Source: Clonostachys chloroleuca
Taxonomy: Eukaryota; Ascomycota; Sordariomycetes; Hypocreales; Bionectriaceae
Length of the DNA stretch: 64,000 nucleotides
Direction of reading: 5' to 3'
NCBI GenBank assembly: GCA_037952775.1
Contig: JBANAY010000003.1
Span: 13,702,001-13,766,000, forward strand
The position numbers and the translations under genes are program-made. Within the stretch, counting starts at the first letter, position 1. The number at the start of each line of letters is the position of its first letter. This document shows, one piece after another, positions 11,486 through 22,919 of the stretch. Under the pieces are notes generated by a model, which searched no databases, had not been told where the DNA came from, and saw nothing but the letters and a program-made list of their open reading frames with translations.

Positions 11486-12400
11486 AAGACCCACAGAAGT
11501 ACCTACCCTATCGCTTGTCCCATTTCCACTTTATTGCTTTATTTGCATTGATGCGGACAATTGTTTGAGTACGGTTCATGCATCTTCGCAGGTTGAACAA
11601 TCACCAGCCTAGGTCACAATGGATCCATGGGTTCCAGTTCCACACGGCAACCATTTCAAGTCTTAACCCTTCAGGCGAAGTTTAGCATCCAATGGGAGCA
11701 AGACGACAAAACGTGAGACCACCATCTGGTCGCCCAAAAGAAAAATCTGATATGTGATTAATGTCGGCCCACTTGGCTGAGAATCTTGTGGATGTATGTG
11801 GCAAACTGGATGAGCAGCTGAACGATCTAGCGAGGAAATACGCTGCAAGTTCAGCATTAGCCCAAGAGAGAGTAGGTGGATGTTGGTAAGATATGCCTTG
11901 CGGCCATTACTGGCCACTGTGTAGCCCGAACCGGTAGTATTTCGGATCTCGACACACTCACCAATATTCAACCGAACACACTCAAACTTAGCACAACGTA
12001 ACAACGTAACGACGTTGACAACCTTTGCCGTGGCAAATTCCAATCTCCCTAGACTATCTAAAATAATACATTGCATTATTACTAGGGAGCATTCCTCTCG
12101 AGGCGGACGGCCATGACAACCACAGCCAAAGCCAGCTGAGACGACGACACCGGACGACCAAGACAGCAAGCCGGTAGAGGGTGAGGAATATGATTCCTAA
12201 GTGTACCCGGAAACTCCTCACTCTACATTCGTGCCTCAAACTTACAAGACACGGAAGTAATTCCCAAAACCCCATGATCGCTTTTTACCTGCTTTCCGCA
12301 CATCACATCATCGTCGTCATCATCATTTTTCATCATTAAAACTTTCGGTACAAAAATTTTCCCACCAAATCAAAAATGACAAAAATGAACAAGGAGATAG
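11486..12400. other. No recognisable gene
   Basis: A minus-strand frame 12169-11663 is open for 168 codons but low in coding character and matches nothing I know. The rest is AT-rich. Confidence 0.3.
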
Positions 12401-12470
12401 GGTAAGAACGGAGATAGCCCAGGAGTATCGTAATTAAATATAAAGGGCAAAGAGAAAAGTAATAATTGTC

Positions 12471-14313
12471 TCAAACAATTCTACTGCGTAGCTGCTTGGG
12501 AGGGCGTGCGTCGTATGCTGCATTCGGCTTTCTTTCCGCACATTGCCTTGACTGCTCGGAGATCGCTTGGCCGTCGCGTTCGGTAGGGAGAATTTCCATG
12601 TGCAGCCATTGAGAGATGTTCCTCTTGGGCTGATCACGGCGGCCCATGAAATGGTCATCAATATGATCGAAGCGGACATCCTGAGGATCGCTTGTATCGC
12701 TACCAATGGGGACTAAACAGCGGCAGAACCCACACCAGAATGAGGATGCGGAGTGTATATTCTGCTTGTTGTGCTCGAGCTTCGCCTCGCTTGAAGGGGG
12801 GCTCATCTCATGATGCAAGTCCTCCAGATGCAACTTGAACTGGTCGCGGCTGCCGAAGACCATTCTATAGGCCTTTTCACATACCCATATCTCAGGTGGG
12901 GTGTGCTGTTGGTTTTCGTGCCTTTTCCAGTCGTCTTTGCTACCGAATGTCTTCTCACATTGATAGACTGTGCACCTGTAGGGCTTTTCATGCCGCTTGC
13001 TGTGTTTTCTATACCACGTTAGCAATATATCCAAAGGTCTGATGATGTATGCTGATGGAATATACCTCAGTTCGCTTGGCCTGATGAATAATTTTCCGCA
13101 GATATTACATTCCACCTTGCTTGATTCTCTTTTGATATAACGCTGCTTGCAACATCGTTGCGGGCAACGCAGCAAGGAACCTGAGCTTCTCGGCCTGGGT
13201 CAAGCCGTTGAAGTATTCTCCAAACTTGTCCTCATTGATTTCAACTCCCGCCTTCTCATTCTCAGTAATTTCAACTCCCCCTTCTCATTCTCAGTGATTT
13301 CAACTGCCTTCTCGTTCTCAGTGATTTCAACTCCCCCTTCTCATTCTCAGTGTTGACATCGACGGCAACGAACTGCTCCCCATCTGCGATGCTCTCTGAT
13401 GGAATAGCATAATGCTGTAAGTCCATGGCGCTGTCAAGATGAATCTTGTGGACCCTCTTTAGATGCGCACAGAAGTTATCGGCTCTGGGCCATTTCTTCG
13501 GAGGGTTGTCCTTCGCACAATGCCCGTTGGTGCAAATATAGGTCTTCCCCTCGAGGTTTTCGCCGTGGACGGTCCGTGTGTGTCGCGTGAGGTTTTTTTG
13601 GAGGCAAAGCCAACTCGGTACTTGTCGCAGTCTTTGCGGTCACATGTTAATGGTTTGGATTGACGATTATGGTGTTTGCTGAACTCTATTAGAGATATGG
13701 GCGGATATGCATCAGATGAACAGATACGTACTTAAGCTCAGATTTATTGTTCCATGTTGTGTTAGCAGAGGATTGCGACTTGGGTTGCTGGCCAAATGCG
13801 TCTGGTTGGGGTGGCATGACCTGGTTATCGCCATGGATGAGGGTGCTGTCGATGCTCTTTCCATGCCCGGAATCATCAAGAACCTCATTTTGCTTGGTTA
13901 TCCACTCCGCACTGTCCGCTTCCCCATTGAGGGCCTGCAATTGCATGCATTGGTCTTCCGTAACGACATCAATTAGTGTTCTGCCTGCCGGGTTCGCAAG
14001 CTGCAAAAGCACACAAGCTGCGAAATGTTCAGCTGTCGTATCGTCCCTGAGGTGCGCATGCCGCATCATTGCCTGGCCTATCTTCGCTGTTATCCACCTT
14101 ATTGTCCTTGTCTTTATCGAAAGTTCTGTCGTTGTGGACGACTAGGCTGATGAGGTTGGAGCCGGGATCGGTAGCGTTGGCAACAGGCGCGGAGCGAAGA
14201 GTAGGAATGCCCTCAGAAACATCGTTGTTGTAGCCGTGGATTGTTGAGTGAAAAGCAGGACTATGCGTAGCAACTTGGGAGGTAGATCCCATCATCGCCA
14301 GTCTGAGAGTCAT
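12471..14313 (-). pseudogene. Frameshifted C2H2 zinc-finger gene
   Basis: Reading 14313 to 12471, several frames are needed. The first part (to about 14100) is a Ser/Asp-rich N-terminus. The second (14115-13736) contains HAHLRDDTTAEHFAACVLLQ. After a GTACGT intron comes SKHHNRQSKPLTCDRKDCDK and a finger-like GFASKK, which needs one extra A in an A7 run (13593-13599) to continue as NLTRHTRTVHGENLEGKTY and ADNFCAHLKRVHKIH. A 27-30 bp repeat then breaks frame twice, followed by EYFNGLTQAEKLRFLAALP, another shift, and C2H2 fingers CNICGKLFIRPSEL, a 57-nt intron (13009-13065), RKHSKRHEKPYRC and KTFGSKDDWKRHE. At least four frame breaks argue for a pseudogene, though homopolymer errors could explain some. 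The 3' end is duplicated at 1392. Confidence 0.65.
13232..13350. repeat. 27-30 bp tandem repeat, 4 units
   Basis: Four units of the form TTTCAACTCCCGCCTTCTC plus ATTCTCAG..A, of 30, 29, 27 and 29 nt. An intact 30-nt unit would encode ENEKAGVEIT; the 29-nt units carry single-base losses in the G/C run and shift the frame. Confidence 0.8.
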
Positions 14314-14657
14314 TTTGAGGGTGTCCTTGTTTCCATAAAAGTGTTAGGAAGCCAGAAACGACGCACGATGAACTGATTCAAGACAGAAGCGGGCCAAGAC
14401 ATTGGTCTTTAGAGGTGTAGGTCAAAGTCCTATGGACAAGAAAATCAATCAGGTTTCTAGAGAAGGTGTGATGGCGAGGAGGAACATGATTTTGTACCTT
14501 ACAAAACGATCATCGCACCACCCTTATTGTGGGGAGAGGCGTATATTCATTCAGCTCCTTTGCGGTCCTGCATGTTGCATCGCAAGAGGCTAGCGCCACT
14601 AGACCAGCGTTGTGTACATCCCCCATTCAGCGGCAAGGTACAATACGCTTACAGGGT

Positions 14658-14694
14658 GTTTGGTGTACACCTCAGAGTGGAAGGTACACCAAAC
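14658..14694. repeat. 11-bp perfect inverted repeat
   Basis: GTTTGGTGTAC (14658-14668) and GTACACCAAAC (14684-14694) can form a hairpin with a 15-nt loop. No gene boundary is evident next to it, so its role is unknown. Confidence 0.7.
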
Positions 14695-15002
14695 GGCTTT
14701 TTTATCAAGGTACTTGACGCTCTGACCTCTCCATTGCCGGTGGCAGTCTTCTTCCCAATGGGGGTGGTAAGTTGCTGGGCTGTCATCATTGGAGGGCACT
14801 GATTTGAATTAGACTCGGTCATTGGTTCTTTCGATAGCACGATGTCAATACCCTATTATCTAGTATCAACACCCTCTCCATCGGCCAGGCTCACGACAAC
14901 CACCCTTTCGCGACACAGGCATTCACCTAAGATTTTATTCCATTATCTCATCTCAATCCTCAGTATCAAACTTAGAGACGCCACCATCACATCAACTTCA
15001 AA

Positions 15003-15119
15003 ATGTCCGGCGGCTACTACAGATATCGCTGTAAATACTTTTACTCCCACAACTGTACCAACTGGGTGTGGGTGAATAAGGCACCCTGTGCCTCCTGCCT
15101 CGCGGAAGGCCGTGATTAA
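15003..15119 (+). CDS. Small cysteine protein, 38 residues
   Basis: The ATG at 15003 opens a 38-codon frame to TAA at 15117-15119. The protein starts MSGGYYRYRCKYF and has four cysteines at 10, 18, 29 and 32 (C-x7-C-x10-C-x2-C), an aromatic NWVWVN core and a LAEGRD end. I recognise this pattern from tiny hypothetical proteins in other ascomycetes, though I cannot name a family. The spacing suits a small zinc-binding fold. No signal peptide is present, so it is probably intracellular. Confidence 0.6.
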   Translation: MSGGYYRYRCKYFYSHNCTNWVWVNKAPCASCLAEGRD

Positions 15120-15374
15120 GCTAGTGAGTCTTACATGCCAACTAATCCTTCTTGTTATCACTAATCACTAACACGCATAACTAGGGCAGGCGATGGCCTC
15201 TCGCCACCCAGGCACAATAGAAAAGGATTCTTAACAGACTCTCGGGCCAGAGATGGAGAGATTTCTCTTCGGCGTATATAGAACTACTATTTATCCAAGT
15301 TATTCTCGCCATCTTGCCTGAACTCGTGGCTGCGATGACAATCATATCCGCTGCTGCAGCTTATAAAATAGCCA

Positions 15375-15450
15375 CAGCAACTCACAAAACCATCCATCCC
15401 CAAATCCAGCAGGGAAGCTTCTGGCTTCATATCTAAGATAGTCTCAATCA
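15375..15450 (-). pseudogene. Asparaginase 3' fragment
   Basis: CCATCCATCCCCAA.CCAGC followed by a GCTTCTGGCTTC.TAT match aligns with 23783-23860, inside the 3' part of the asparaginase gene, same orientation. It is followed about 100 bp later by the repeat module that also abuts the asparaginase gene. Confidence 0.5.
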
Positions 15451-15544
15451 CCAAACTCTATCTGAACCCTCCTTACCGGGACTACTTCAAACCCTGATAT
15501 ACACAGGAGTAGCCGATAGTGGTATAGAAACCCTAGATACATTC

Positions 15545-15665
15545 AACGCTGAATAGCGAACACACCCAACTCATCAATGTAAGAGCTCTGAACAGGCTGT
15601 CAGATAAATTTAAAGAGCATCAAGAGTGCTCATACCTTCAGAATACCTTCCATCCTGCTTATGGG
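15545..15665. repeat. Dispersed repeat module, copy
   Basis: Shares CTCATCAAT, GAGCTCTGAACAGGCTGT, AGAGTGCTCATACCTTCAGA and TACCTTCCATCCTGCT with copies at about 6540, 20745 and 23590. Shorter and more decayed than the others. Confidence 0.65.
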
Positions 15666-15699
15666 ATTTGCCAAGTTCCTGTCGAGTGATTCCCCGTAT

Positions 15700-17480
15700 T
15701 CAGATCTCCACCCACGACTTCTTAATAATTGTAGTAGAACGGAAAAACGTTCCCCCATCTGTGGGCTAGGCTGTCTAGTGCGTCCTGTCTCCTATATTAC
15801 CCCTGAAATGCACTGATACTTTCTTTCTTATTCAAGGAAAGAGGCAAAAAAGCTAACGCCGCAATCACGATCACAGATCCTTAATTGATTTCTTTTCTCG
15901 TGTCATAGGCTTGCGAACTGTCCTTTCTTTCCAACAGATTTACTGCTGGCGGGTCTTCGACTCCGCCTCGCCCAATTGAATGCCGTGGAAGTCGCCGTAG
16001 CCACAAGCAGGATTTCTTTATCCCCTTTGAGATGCAAGAGATGGAACTACGCGATGGAGGAGATGGGCCGGAATGCAGCGATTTATATAAGTTGAAATCC
16101 CCCGAAGCGAAACTCAGGGGAGGATTGAAGCAGGGGTAAAAGGTCCGGTTTTCGCAAGCTATGCCGTTCACCGGATAGATAAAAGGAGCCGTTTTTGGTG
16201 GTCTAGGCAGAAAACATACTCGTTTCTCTTCACGCAATTGAGACGCTAACATGTAACTGACGAGTGAACTAAGTAATTATTCGCGCGTTCAATTGAAGCC
16301 GACTATGGCCTCAAGAGGCGCTACAACGAGCGTTTCAAACTTCGTGAGAGATCCCTCTCTTCTCAATCCGTTCAATCTCTTGAGACGAGGAGAGTCTTCG
16401 TACGATGAATCACAATGCGGGCGATGAAGCTATCAATTAACGCGATAACTACTGTGTGCCACATACCCTTGTGTTGTGTGGTTGTGGGTGTTGTGGGTGT
16501 TGTGTGTGTACAGCTTCCCTCTCACCGCTTCATTATCAACTGATTATCCGATGCCATCAAGCTCAGAGCAAGCTGCGATAAGCCTTCGAGATTTCACGGC
16601 ATCGCCCTGATTCCTCGGCCTCTCAATGGCAAGGAAGCGGAACACATAGTGCTCGAAGAAATGTGTGGATGGGAATGACGGCTCGACCGACAAGTCCTTG
16701 TTGCACACCTGACACCCGATAATAGGCTATGTTGGTCGGCTATGACATGCCCTTCAAAGGAAAGTATTGTTACAGGAGGTATTCTATCCAAATATGTTTT
16801 TTTATAGATATACACGCGACTTCCGTGACTATGGCAGTCATGATGATGCAAAGCACTCAACACGGCTTTGCTCTCACAGAGACTTATTTCAAACTGCCAA
16901 CCCACACTTGCCTTGGTCTGTCCTCGGTCCGTAGTCTCTTTGTTTGGTCCTCATATTAAGTCCTCAAACCATCGGTAGTCTAAGCCAGCCTCCACACAGT
17001 CGTAGCTATTCTAGCATCATCGTACCAACACCATTAAAATTACCTCCGTCTATCATTGCATCTGGGTAGTAGAATGGCGGATCAACGAAGCAGGTCGGTG
17101 TTGGTGCCCGGTAAAGGACATCATCTATGCGGTCTGATGGGCTATTCCACGTCGTTGTGCTGACACCGAGAGGACTATTATGAACTATCATCGTATCGGC
17201 TGCCGATTCACATGATCTAGGGAACACACCCACCAATATGTAGGAGAGCGTCGGGAAAATCAATGCTACTACCCTTAGTCTGTTTGGCTTCTTGGTGAGC
17301 TATCTGGGTAGTGAAATATGGCTTCCAGTCCAGGTCATTGTTGTATCGAATTGATTCGAGTTTTGTTCTGGTTTAGGATCTCGGGGGGAATTTGAAGTTC
17401 CTTCAGCCCGTGCCATAGTCTCTATTGTCTGATTGTCAAATGTGTAGATCGATATATCATAGACTCCATCTTAGATGTGT
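15700..17480. other. No recognisable gene
   Basis: Minus-strand frames at 16252-15881 and 17263-17006 are open but lack known motifs. The second reads like a short protein with a hydrophobic start and could be real. A GT/TG-rich tract lies at about 16465-16515. Confidence 0.3.
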
Positions 17481-17499
17481 TGATCATTTCATGAGCCTG

Positions 17500-17870
17500 G
17501 GCTGTAGGCTGATTCGTCTGATTGTTATATGTGGAAAACGTTTCTTGACCGAGCTGTAGACCGTACGGCCTGAATTTTGAATTCGTAGACACAATTTTTC
17601 TCCATTTGATGCATCTTCTGCAAGCAGGTTTGACTTCGTCGCACCAGATGCGTTAACAGTCGATAGGCGATACAAGGCAGACTTTTCTTCAAGTTTGCAC
17701 ATCGAGCAGGCGCGCCAGGATTTGGAGCGAAACTCATAGACACACTTTTTTTCCAAAACGGGCGCATCTTCAGCAAGGCAATGTTTCCGTCGCACTAGAC
17801 GCGTTAACAGTTGAATACGATACAGAGTGGTGGAAACTTTTTTTTCAAACGTCTGCACAGCGAGCAGGCT
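17500..17870. repeat. Two direct copies of a ~150-bp unit
   Basis: Copy 1 (about 17560-17710) and copy 2 (about 17711-17870) share the same order of blocks: GAATTTTGAATTCGTAGAC or its variant, a T-run then CC, GCATCTTC.GCAAG, CGTCGCAC.AGA.GCGTTAACAG, CGATACA, and GCACA.CGAGCAGGC. The minus-strand frame 17858-17484 is open through both and shows the repeat in protein (RL(V/T)...LAEDA...EKKC(V/L).E). Possibly a small duplicated gene; unknown family. Confidence 0.65.
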
Positions 17871-18424
17871 CTAGGTCGGATGCTTTTAGAGGACATTGTA
17901 CGAAAGGTTGTGGGAAGACGAACAAGGTGATGGAGAGAAGGGGGGAGATTGAAGGAGGGAGAAACTAGATTATATATGGGATATTGCTAGCGCGGGCGGC
18001 GAGAGCAATCCGGTGCGTATGGTTGTATGACCAGGTTCTTCCAGCTGGCTGTCCAGCTGAAATGACATGACAGGGAAGAGAGGAGGCTGTTGGCGCTGTT
18101 GGCGCTTATTTGCGCTGCAAAGTGGTGTCGTTCCATTGAGGGTGGTGGGCCTGCCTGCTATCTGGTCGCCAAGGACTCAAGTTGGTTTCGTATAGTGGGA
18201 AAGGGGAGATGATCTCAAGGTGAATGCATGGGTTGCATTTCACAGTGGGGCTAGGCAGTATTTAAGTTTCATGATATGAATAGTGTGTGCAGAGCAGCAG
18301 ACCCTTGTTTACTTGCTATTGTGGCTTTACAGTGTGATGAGGACCTTCGTCACGTGCAGGCTGTTTGTTGATAGAGCGAAGCCTGGCCAGCTCAAATTTA
18401 AATACCTGCCCCCCGCCCGTTTGA

Positions 18425-19831
18425 ATGCAAGACCTGTGGAAGGCTGTATTGACACACGGTTCGATTGATATGAGCATGGCAAAGAGCACAGGGGGCGGTG
18501 GAGGCTGGAACCACCTGACCACATCTACGATTCCCACCGACAAGCCAGCACCCACCCGGCGTCGGGCATGTAAGACCTGCAAACAGAAACATGTATATCT
18601 TTCTCCTCCCAATTCCAATACGAAGAAACCATGCTAACGTAGATGGCTCAAGATTAAATGCGACCGAGCGATGCCTTCATGTCAAAAGTGCCAAAGCAAA
18701 GGGAACGAGTGTGGCGGCTATGGCTATCCAGATAAATTTCAACCCAACCTTTCAACAGTAAAGGGAAAGGTTAAGCTCTGGAAGAAACATTTTGCAACAA
18801 TTCGAAGGCTACTTTGGGTTGAGCGGAAATCGGTCCCTGAAGCTATGGAGATTATGGTAAAGGAGTATAAGTTTCCCTCCGACGCGTAATGTACCGTTCT
18901 CATAATGTCATGTGTCTTGTCTAACCTGGCATTTAGTGAAGACATTGGGATGGACAGACTGCTAGCAATGGGTTTATTACCGTTTCCGGAGAAGTGCCAG
19001 ATCTGTAAAGATGCTGGACTCTGTTACAGCCTCTCGGATGTCCAAAAAGGGCTTCCACCAAAGCATGAACTTGTGGAACGCTTTTGGAACGCACATGAGA
19101 ATCTCCTTATGGATTTAAGTGTTACGAAACGCTTCAGTTCCAAAGAAATACGGCTTGAAATGGTGCGCCTTGGGCATTGTCAGATCAGGTATGTTACTAT
19201 TCAGAGCATCAGTGCCTTTGTTGTTTAACCAGTATCTAGCAATGAAACATACTTCACTCGACTGGCGGAAATGAAAGGGACGCCAGGGGCCATGCTGCTC
19301 ACGTTTGAGATTCAAGATGTAGCGGGTGCCGGTATGCAATCTCAAATCCCGTGCAAACACCTCTGACACTTACTAGACCGGGGCATGGCGTTCCCTACAT
19401 CGAGTGATGGCAAGCCACCCGAAAAATCGCTGCGGGGCAACCTTTGTATCACCCAGGGCAGTGGCGGCCATGATATTCAACGCGAGCAACATCAGGTGTC
19501 TCCTGATGCCGTATCCCACGTTCTGGGCTTGTATGACGAACCCCAGGGTTGTGTTGATCTGAAGCCAATTGAGGGGCATAGCACAACCCCATCCAACTTA
19601 GGGTGGGCTATTGACTTGTGTTACGGATGTTTTCAACTCTACAGCGCTTTTGGCCCACAACAGTTGGCTCCCGTCTCACCCAACGTTGGGTGGGAGACTG
19701 TTGACTCCGGATGTTCCCAATTCTACGGCCCTTCTGGCACGCAACAGTTGGCTCCTGTCTCATCCAACGTTAGGTGTTACAGATGTTACCGAATTTTCGA
19801 AGGCCCTTTCACGTATATGCTGGTCACCTAG
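18425..19831 (+). CDS. Zn2Cys6 cluster followed by Clr5-like module, 399 residues
   Basis: Five exons: 18425-18592, 18653-18885, 18937-19188, 19240-19331, 19377-19831. Introns are 60, 51, 51 and 45 nt with clear CTAAC/CTGAC branch sites, and all phases fit. The first intron splits a perfect zinc cluster (ACKTCKQKH, then IKCDRAMPSCQKCQSKGNEC; spacing 2-6-6-2-6). Then comes a Clr5-like module: a basic W..H start, ERKSVPEAMEIMVKEYKFPSD, a phase-2 intron, EDIGMDRLLAMGLL. The second half of the module is more diverged than in the gene at 4426. The C-terminal region carries an 87-bp tandem duplication (19603-19689 and 19690-19775) encoding repeated FGPQQLAPVS / SGTQQLAPVS units. A TF-like nuclear role is inferred; target unknown. 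The start is the first ATG, and a later ATG at 18470 is also possible. Confidence 0.75.
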
Positions 19832-20744
19832 GGTGTGCAATAGTCTATGCCTGCGCCCGGACCGAACGGGGTTGCCGGCTTAGTTGTGCAGCTGTGGAAT
19901 TATTGATTGTCCCTCCGCATACATAGGCTGGCTCTTTGTGACTTGAACAATGATCTGCCGTGGAGGGATGTGGTTTCAATCGTCCCTTGTACGTTTCTTC
20001 CTTGATTGTTTTTATTAGTCATTCGGTTTTGCTTGGATCTCGGTTTATTTACGGCTTGGTGTGCTGAGCACTGTTATCAGGGTGAGTAAGATGGGGAGGC
20101 CGTGAGTATCTGGGACCTGGCACATATCCGCGTGGGACTTGAACGAGCTGCGTAGCAGAATATTCTGGGTCCTCGTTGATGTGATCACCAGGACCAGCTC
20201 TGCTTCCATATCTATTTCTTTGCCTCGGAGAATGAGGGGGCTGTTTGTCGGATGAGAGTATCCAATCCCCAGGGTGAATGCAACGTCGTGACACCGAATT
20301 AGAAGTGTTGATCACTATATAGGATGAAGGATCACCATCCAAATTAAGTAGGAAGCAGCGCATCCACGATTAATATATGTCTTACATACCTTTTCCATTA
20401 ATCAAGCAGCTCATGAGTTCTATCCGTTAAGAAATTCAATCATCCTAGACTCAGGAATCACATTACACGTCTTCAACGAACGATAGGTTCTTCTTGTCGT
20501 CCTCAACAACTCCCTTGCTCGACAAGCACTGTCAAAATCGATAATTATAGGCTGATCACTCTCATCTAGCATTACATTTGCACTAGATAAACTATTGGAC
20601 TAGTTCTAGCTTAGCCATCCTTCACCATTATGTAGCTTGAAGCCCAGTTTGCCTCAGTTGCTCGCTAGATCGGACTACCCTTACTGTCGGCCCTTACTGT
20701 CCGGAAGGCCCCCCGCCCCCTACAGTTTAGCAGAGAGGCTTTCT
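19832..20744. other. No firm gene
   Basis: A minus-strand frame 20363-20049 (104 codons, Pro/Arg/His-rich) is open and could be a small hypothetical protein. No motif or splice support was seen. The rest is AT-rich. Confidence 0.3.
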
Positions 20745-20977
20745 TCAGCATAGTGAGCGATGAACAGCCAGCTCATCAATATGCGGCAGCTCTGAACAGG
20801 CTGTTAGAGCGACATTTCAAAAGCATTCAGAGTACTCATGCCTTCAGAGTACCTTCCATCCTGCTCATATATCACCTCATCTCCCCTCCCATCAAGCACG
20901 ACTCGTATATCTTCTCCGTTGCGATGCGACCATTGGAGGACGGTTGGAGTGGATGGATAGACGATTTGCATGTATGA
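20745..20977 (+). pseudogene. Repeat module with the best-kept frame
   Basis: This copy of the dispersed module keeps an open frame (20753-20977): HQYAAALNRLLERHFKSIQS, then FRVPSILLIYHLISPPI, then ending GWSGWIDDLHV. In the copies at 6540, 15545 and 23590 the frame is broken or diverged. It probably shows the original coding sense of the module. Family not recognised. Confidence 0.5.
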
Positions 20978-22915
20978 GTGGTTGTGAGCTCGCGAGTTTG
21001 TTAACAAGGTCCAGCTTGGACCAGCAATCTCGCTGGGACGCTAGCTTGCAGGTGGTGGGAAGGTGGAAGTGGTAGGCACCTGTTTCAGTGAAATCAAGTT
21101 TTTCGGAGTGAGCGCAAGTCTGGGTCGTCCTCAGTGATCTGTCCTTGGCAGTCCGAGAATGGTCCCCCGAGTAAGCCACTTGTTGCCAGTCTCGGTTCGC
21201 TTCTTTAAAGGGTAGTCGGCGCTATTCTCCGGATGGCCATGTATCTTGTCATTGATAGTGCTCGATGCACTGGATACGTACGTGATGCTATGAGCAAATA
21301 AATATCAATTCGCTGCCAACTATCAAAGAATTTCTCCCATCAAGCATACAATAGTCAAGCTGTAAGAGAAGTAAGAGATATAAGAACAGTAAAAGGGTGA
21401 GGTGACAAAAGGAAGACTACAGGAAGCAAGAACAAGAGGTCTATAGCTAGTTGGTTGCCTTGCGATGGTTAGCATGACGAGTGCTGCTATGGTAAGCAAT
21501 CTGCTCGAGCTCCCCGATTGTTTGATCGTTCTGTTGCTCCGCCAATGCTTAATATAGCTCGATCACCGCATCTCCTCTCTTTGCTCTTGTGTGAACAGCG
21601 GAAGAGGCCCATCAATCAATCCCCTTTTTCGTGCCACGTCACTTGCCTAATCACCTCCATCTTACGTCTACCTCTCTACTCTTTGCCCCCTATGTCGACT
21701 CCCCTCTCGCTTAAAGTGATAGAGTTTGAGCGGCTGTGGGCCTAATACCACCACCTTTTGCATGTCTCTATGCCGGACTAGGCCAGACTACCTCACTATG
21801 AAGCAAGTTCGGCAAAGAATACGCAACTGCAAGCTCAAGGGGGTCGAAACGGGGGTTGGCTCATGCATACCACCCAAATTGAGCCCAGGTGCATTCGGAT
21901 ACCTGGTCTAGTCTGGCGGTGAAGCGGCCAGTTCTCCCCGGAATATGGCCTACACGGAGCTGAAAGTCTCTTTGTCTCCTCAACGCATCCATATAGTGTG
22001 AGAGACACGGCACTAGGGCCTCATAGTGCATACATAGATAACGAAGATGAACACGGACATCATATCTAACTCCAGGTCCAGCTGACCTGTTCTAGGCCTA
22101 ACTCATATGTTATGGGAGAGCAACTCTTCTAAGCGGAGTGAAAGCATATGTTTATGTTAGTGTAACAGGGTATCGTCGGGTACCGTACGACAGCCTCCTA
22201 GAGGAACTGCTCTCTATACGGACATGCCGTGGTTAGTGGCCATTGCATGGCTGGGAGGTGGGTGGTAGTAAATTGTGATCACATGTAGATCCGTTATAGC
22301 TACACGTCTAGCAGTGTCCACGTAGCACTAGGGGTGAGACCCTCTTCCACAAGCGCTTAGTCGTGCATGATACCGTCCGTAAGCGAGACATCAATGGATT
22401 ATGTTGTCTCTTACCACCTACAAGTTGAATGGGATTGGGGTAGTACTCAGGTCAATGCTTGCTATCGTACACTCAGCAAAATTTATCAGGACTCAAACTA
22501 GCCTTACTCCCATCGAGCATCATGCTATCTCGTAGTAGAATGCCTTGTATCAGCGTCTTTTGTAGCAGAAATCATGAATTTGTCAATTTGGTGTTACAAT
22601 TATAGATTTCTTAGGGCCTGCCTCCCGTAATACCCCCAGCAAATTTTCACCCTACTTCGTCTTCTAACTTCTATATTCACCCCTGTAGTTTATTGGGTAT
22701 TGGGTAGATGTATTGGGCTTACCCTAGTTGTCACATAAGGACCTACTAGCTACATGCTTTTCTTAGCCGTAACGAGATAAACAGCACAATTTGCCGCAGT
22801 GCCAAGAACCTTTGAGGTATAAATATACTGCTTAATCCCATCTTGTGGGATCTATTTTCCTCCGCAACTCTTTCGACCTACATTAAATCCTACTACCTTC
22901 TCATTTTCCGTCTAA
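20978..22915. other. No gene seen; AT-rich
   Basis: Long stretch without a coding-like frame. A TATA-like TATAAATATA near 22819 lies about 100 bp before the ATG at 22920. Confidence 0.35.
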
Positions 22916-22919
22916 CATT

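Noticed and set aside
14943..15161. Minus-strand frame opposite the 38-residue gene
   Set aside because: No motif; the forward frame has the patterned Cys/aromatic sequence.
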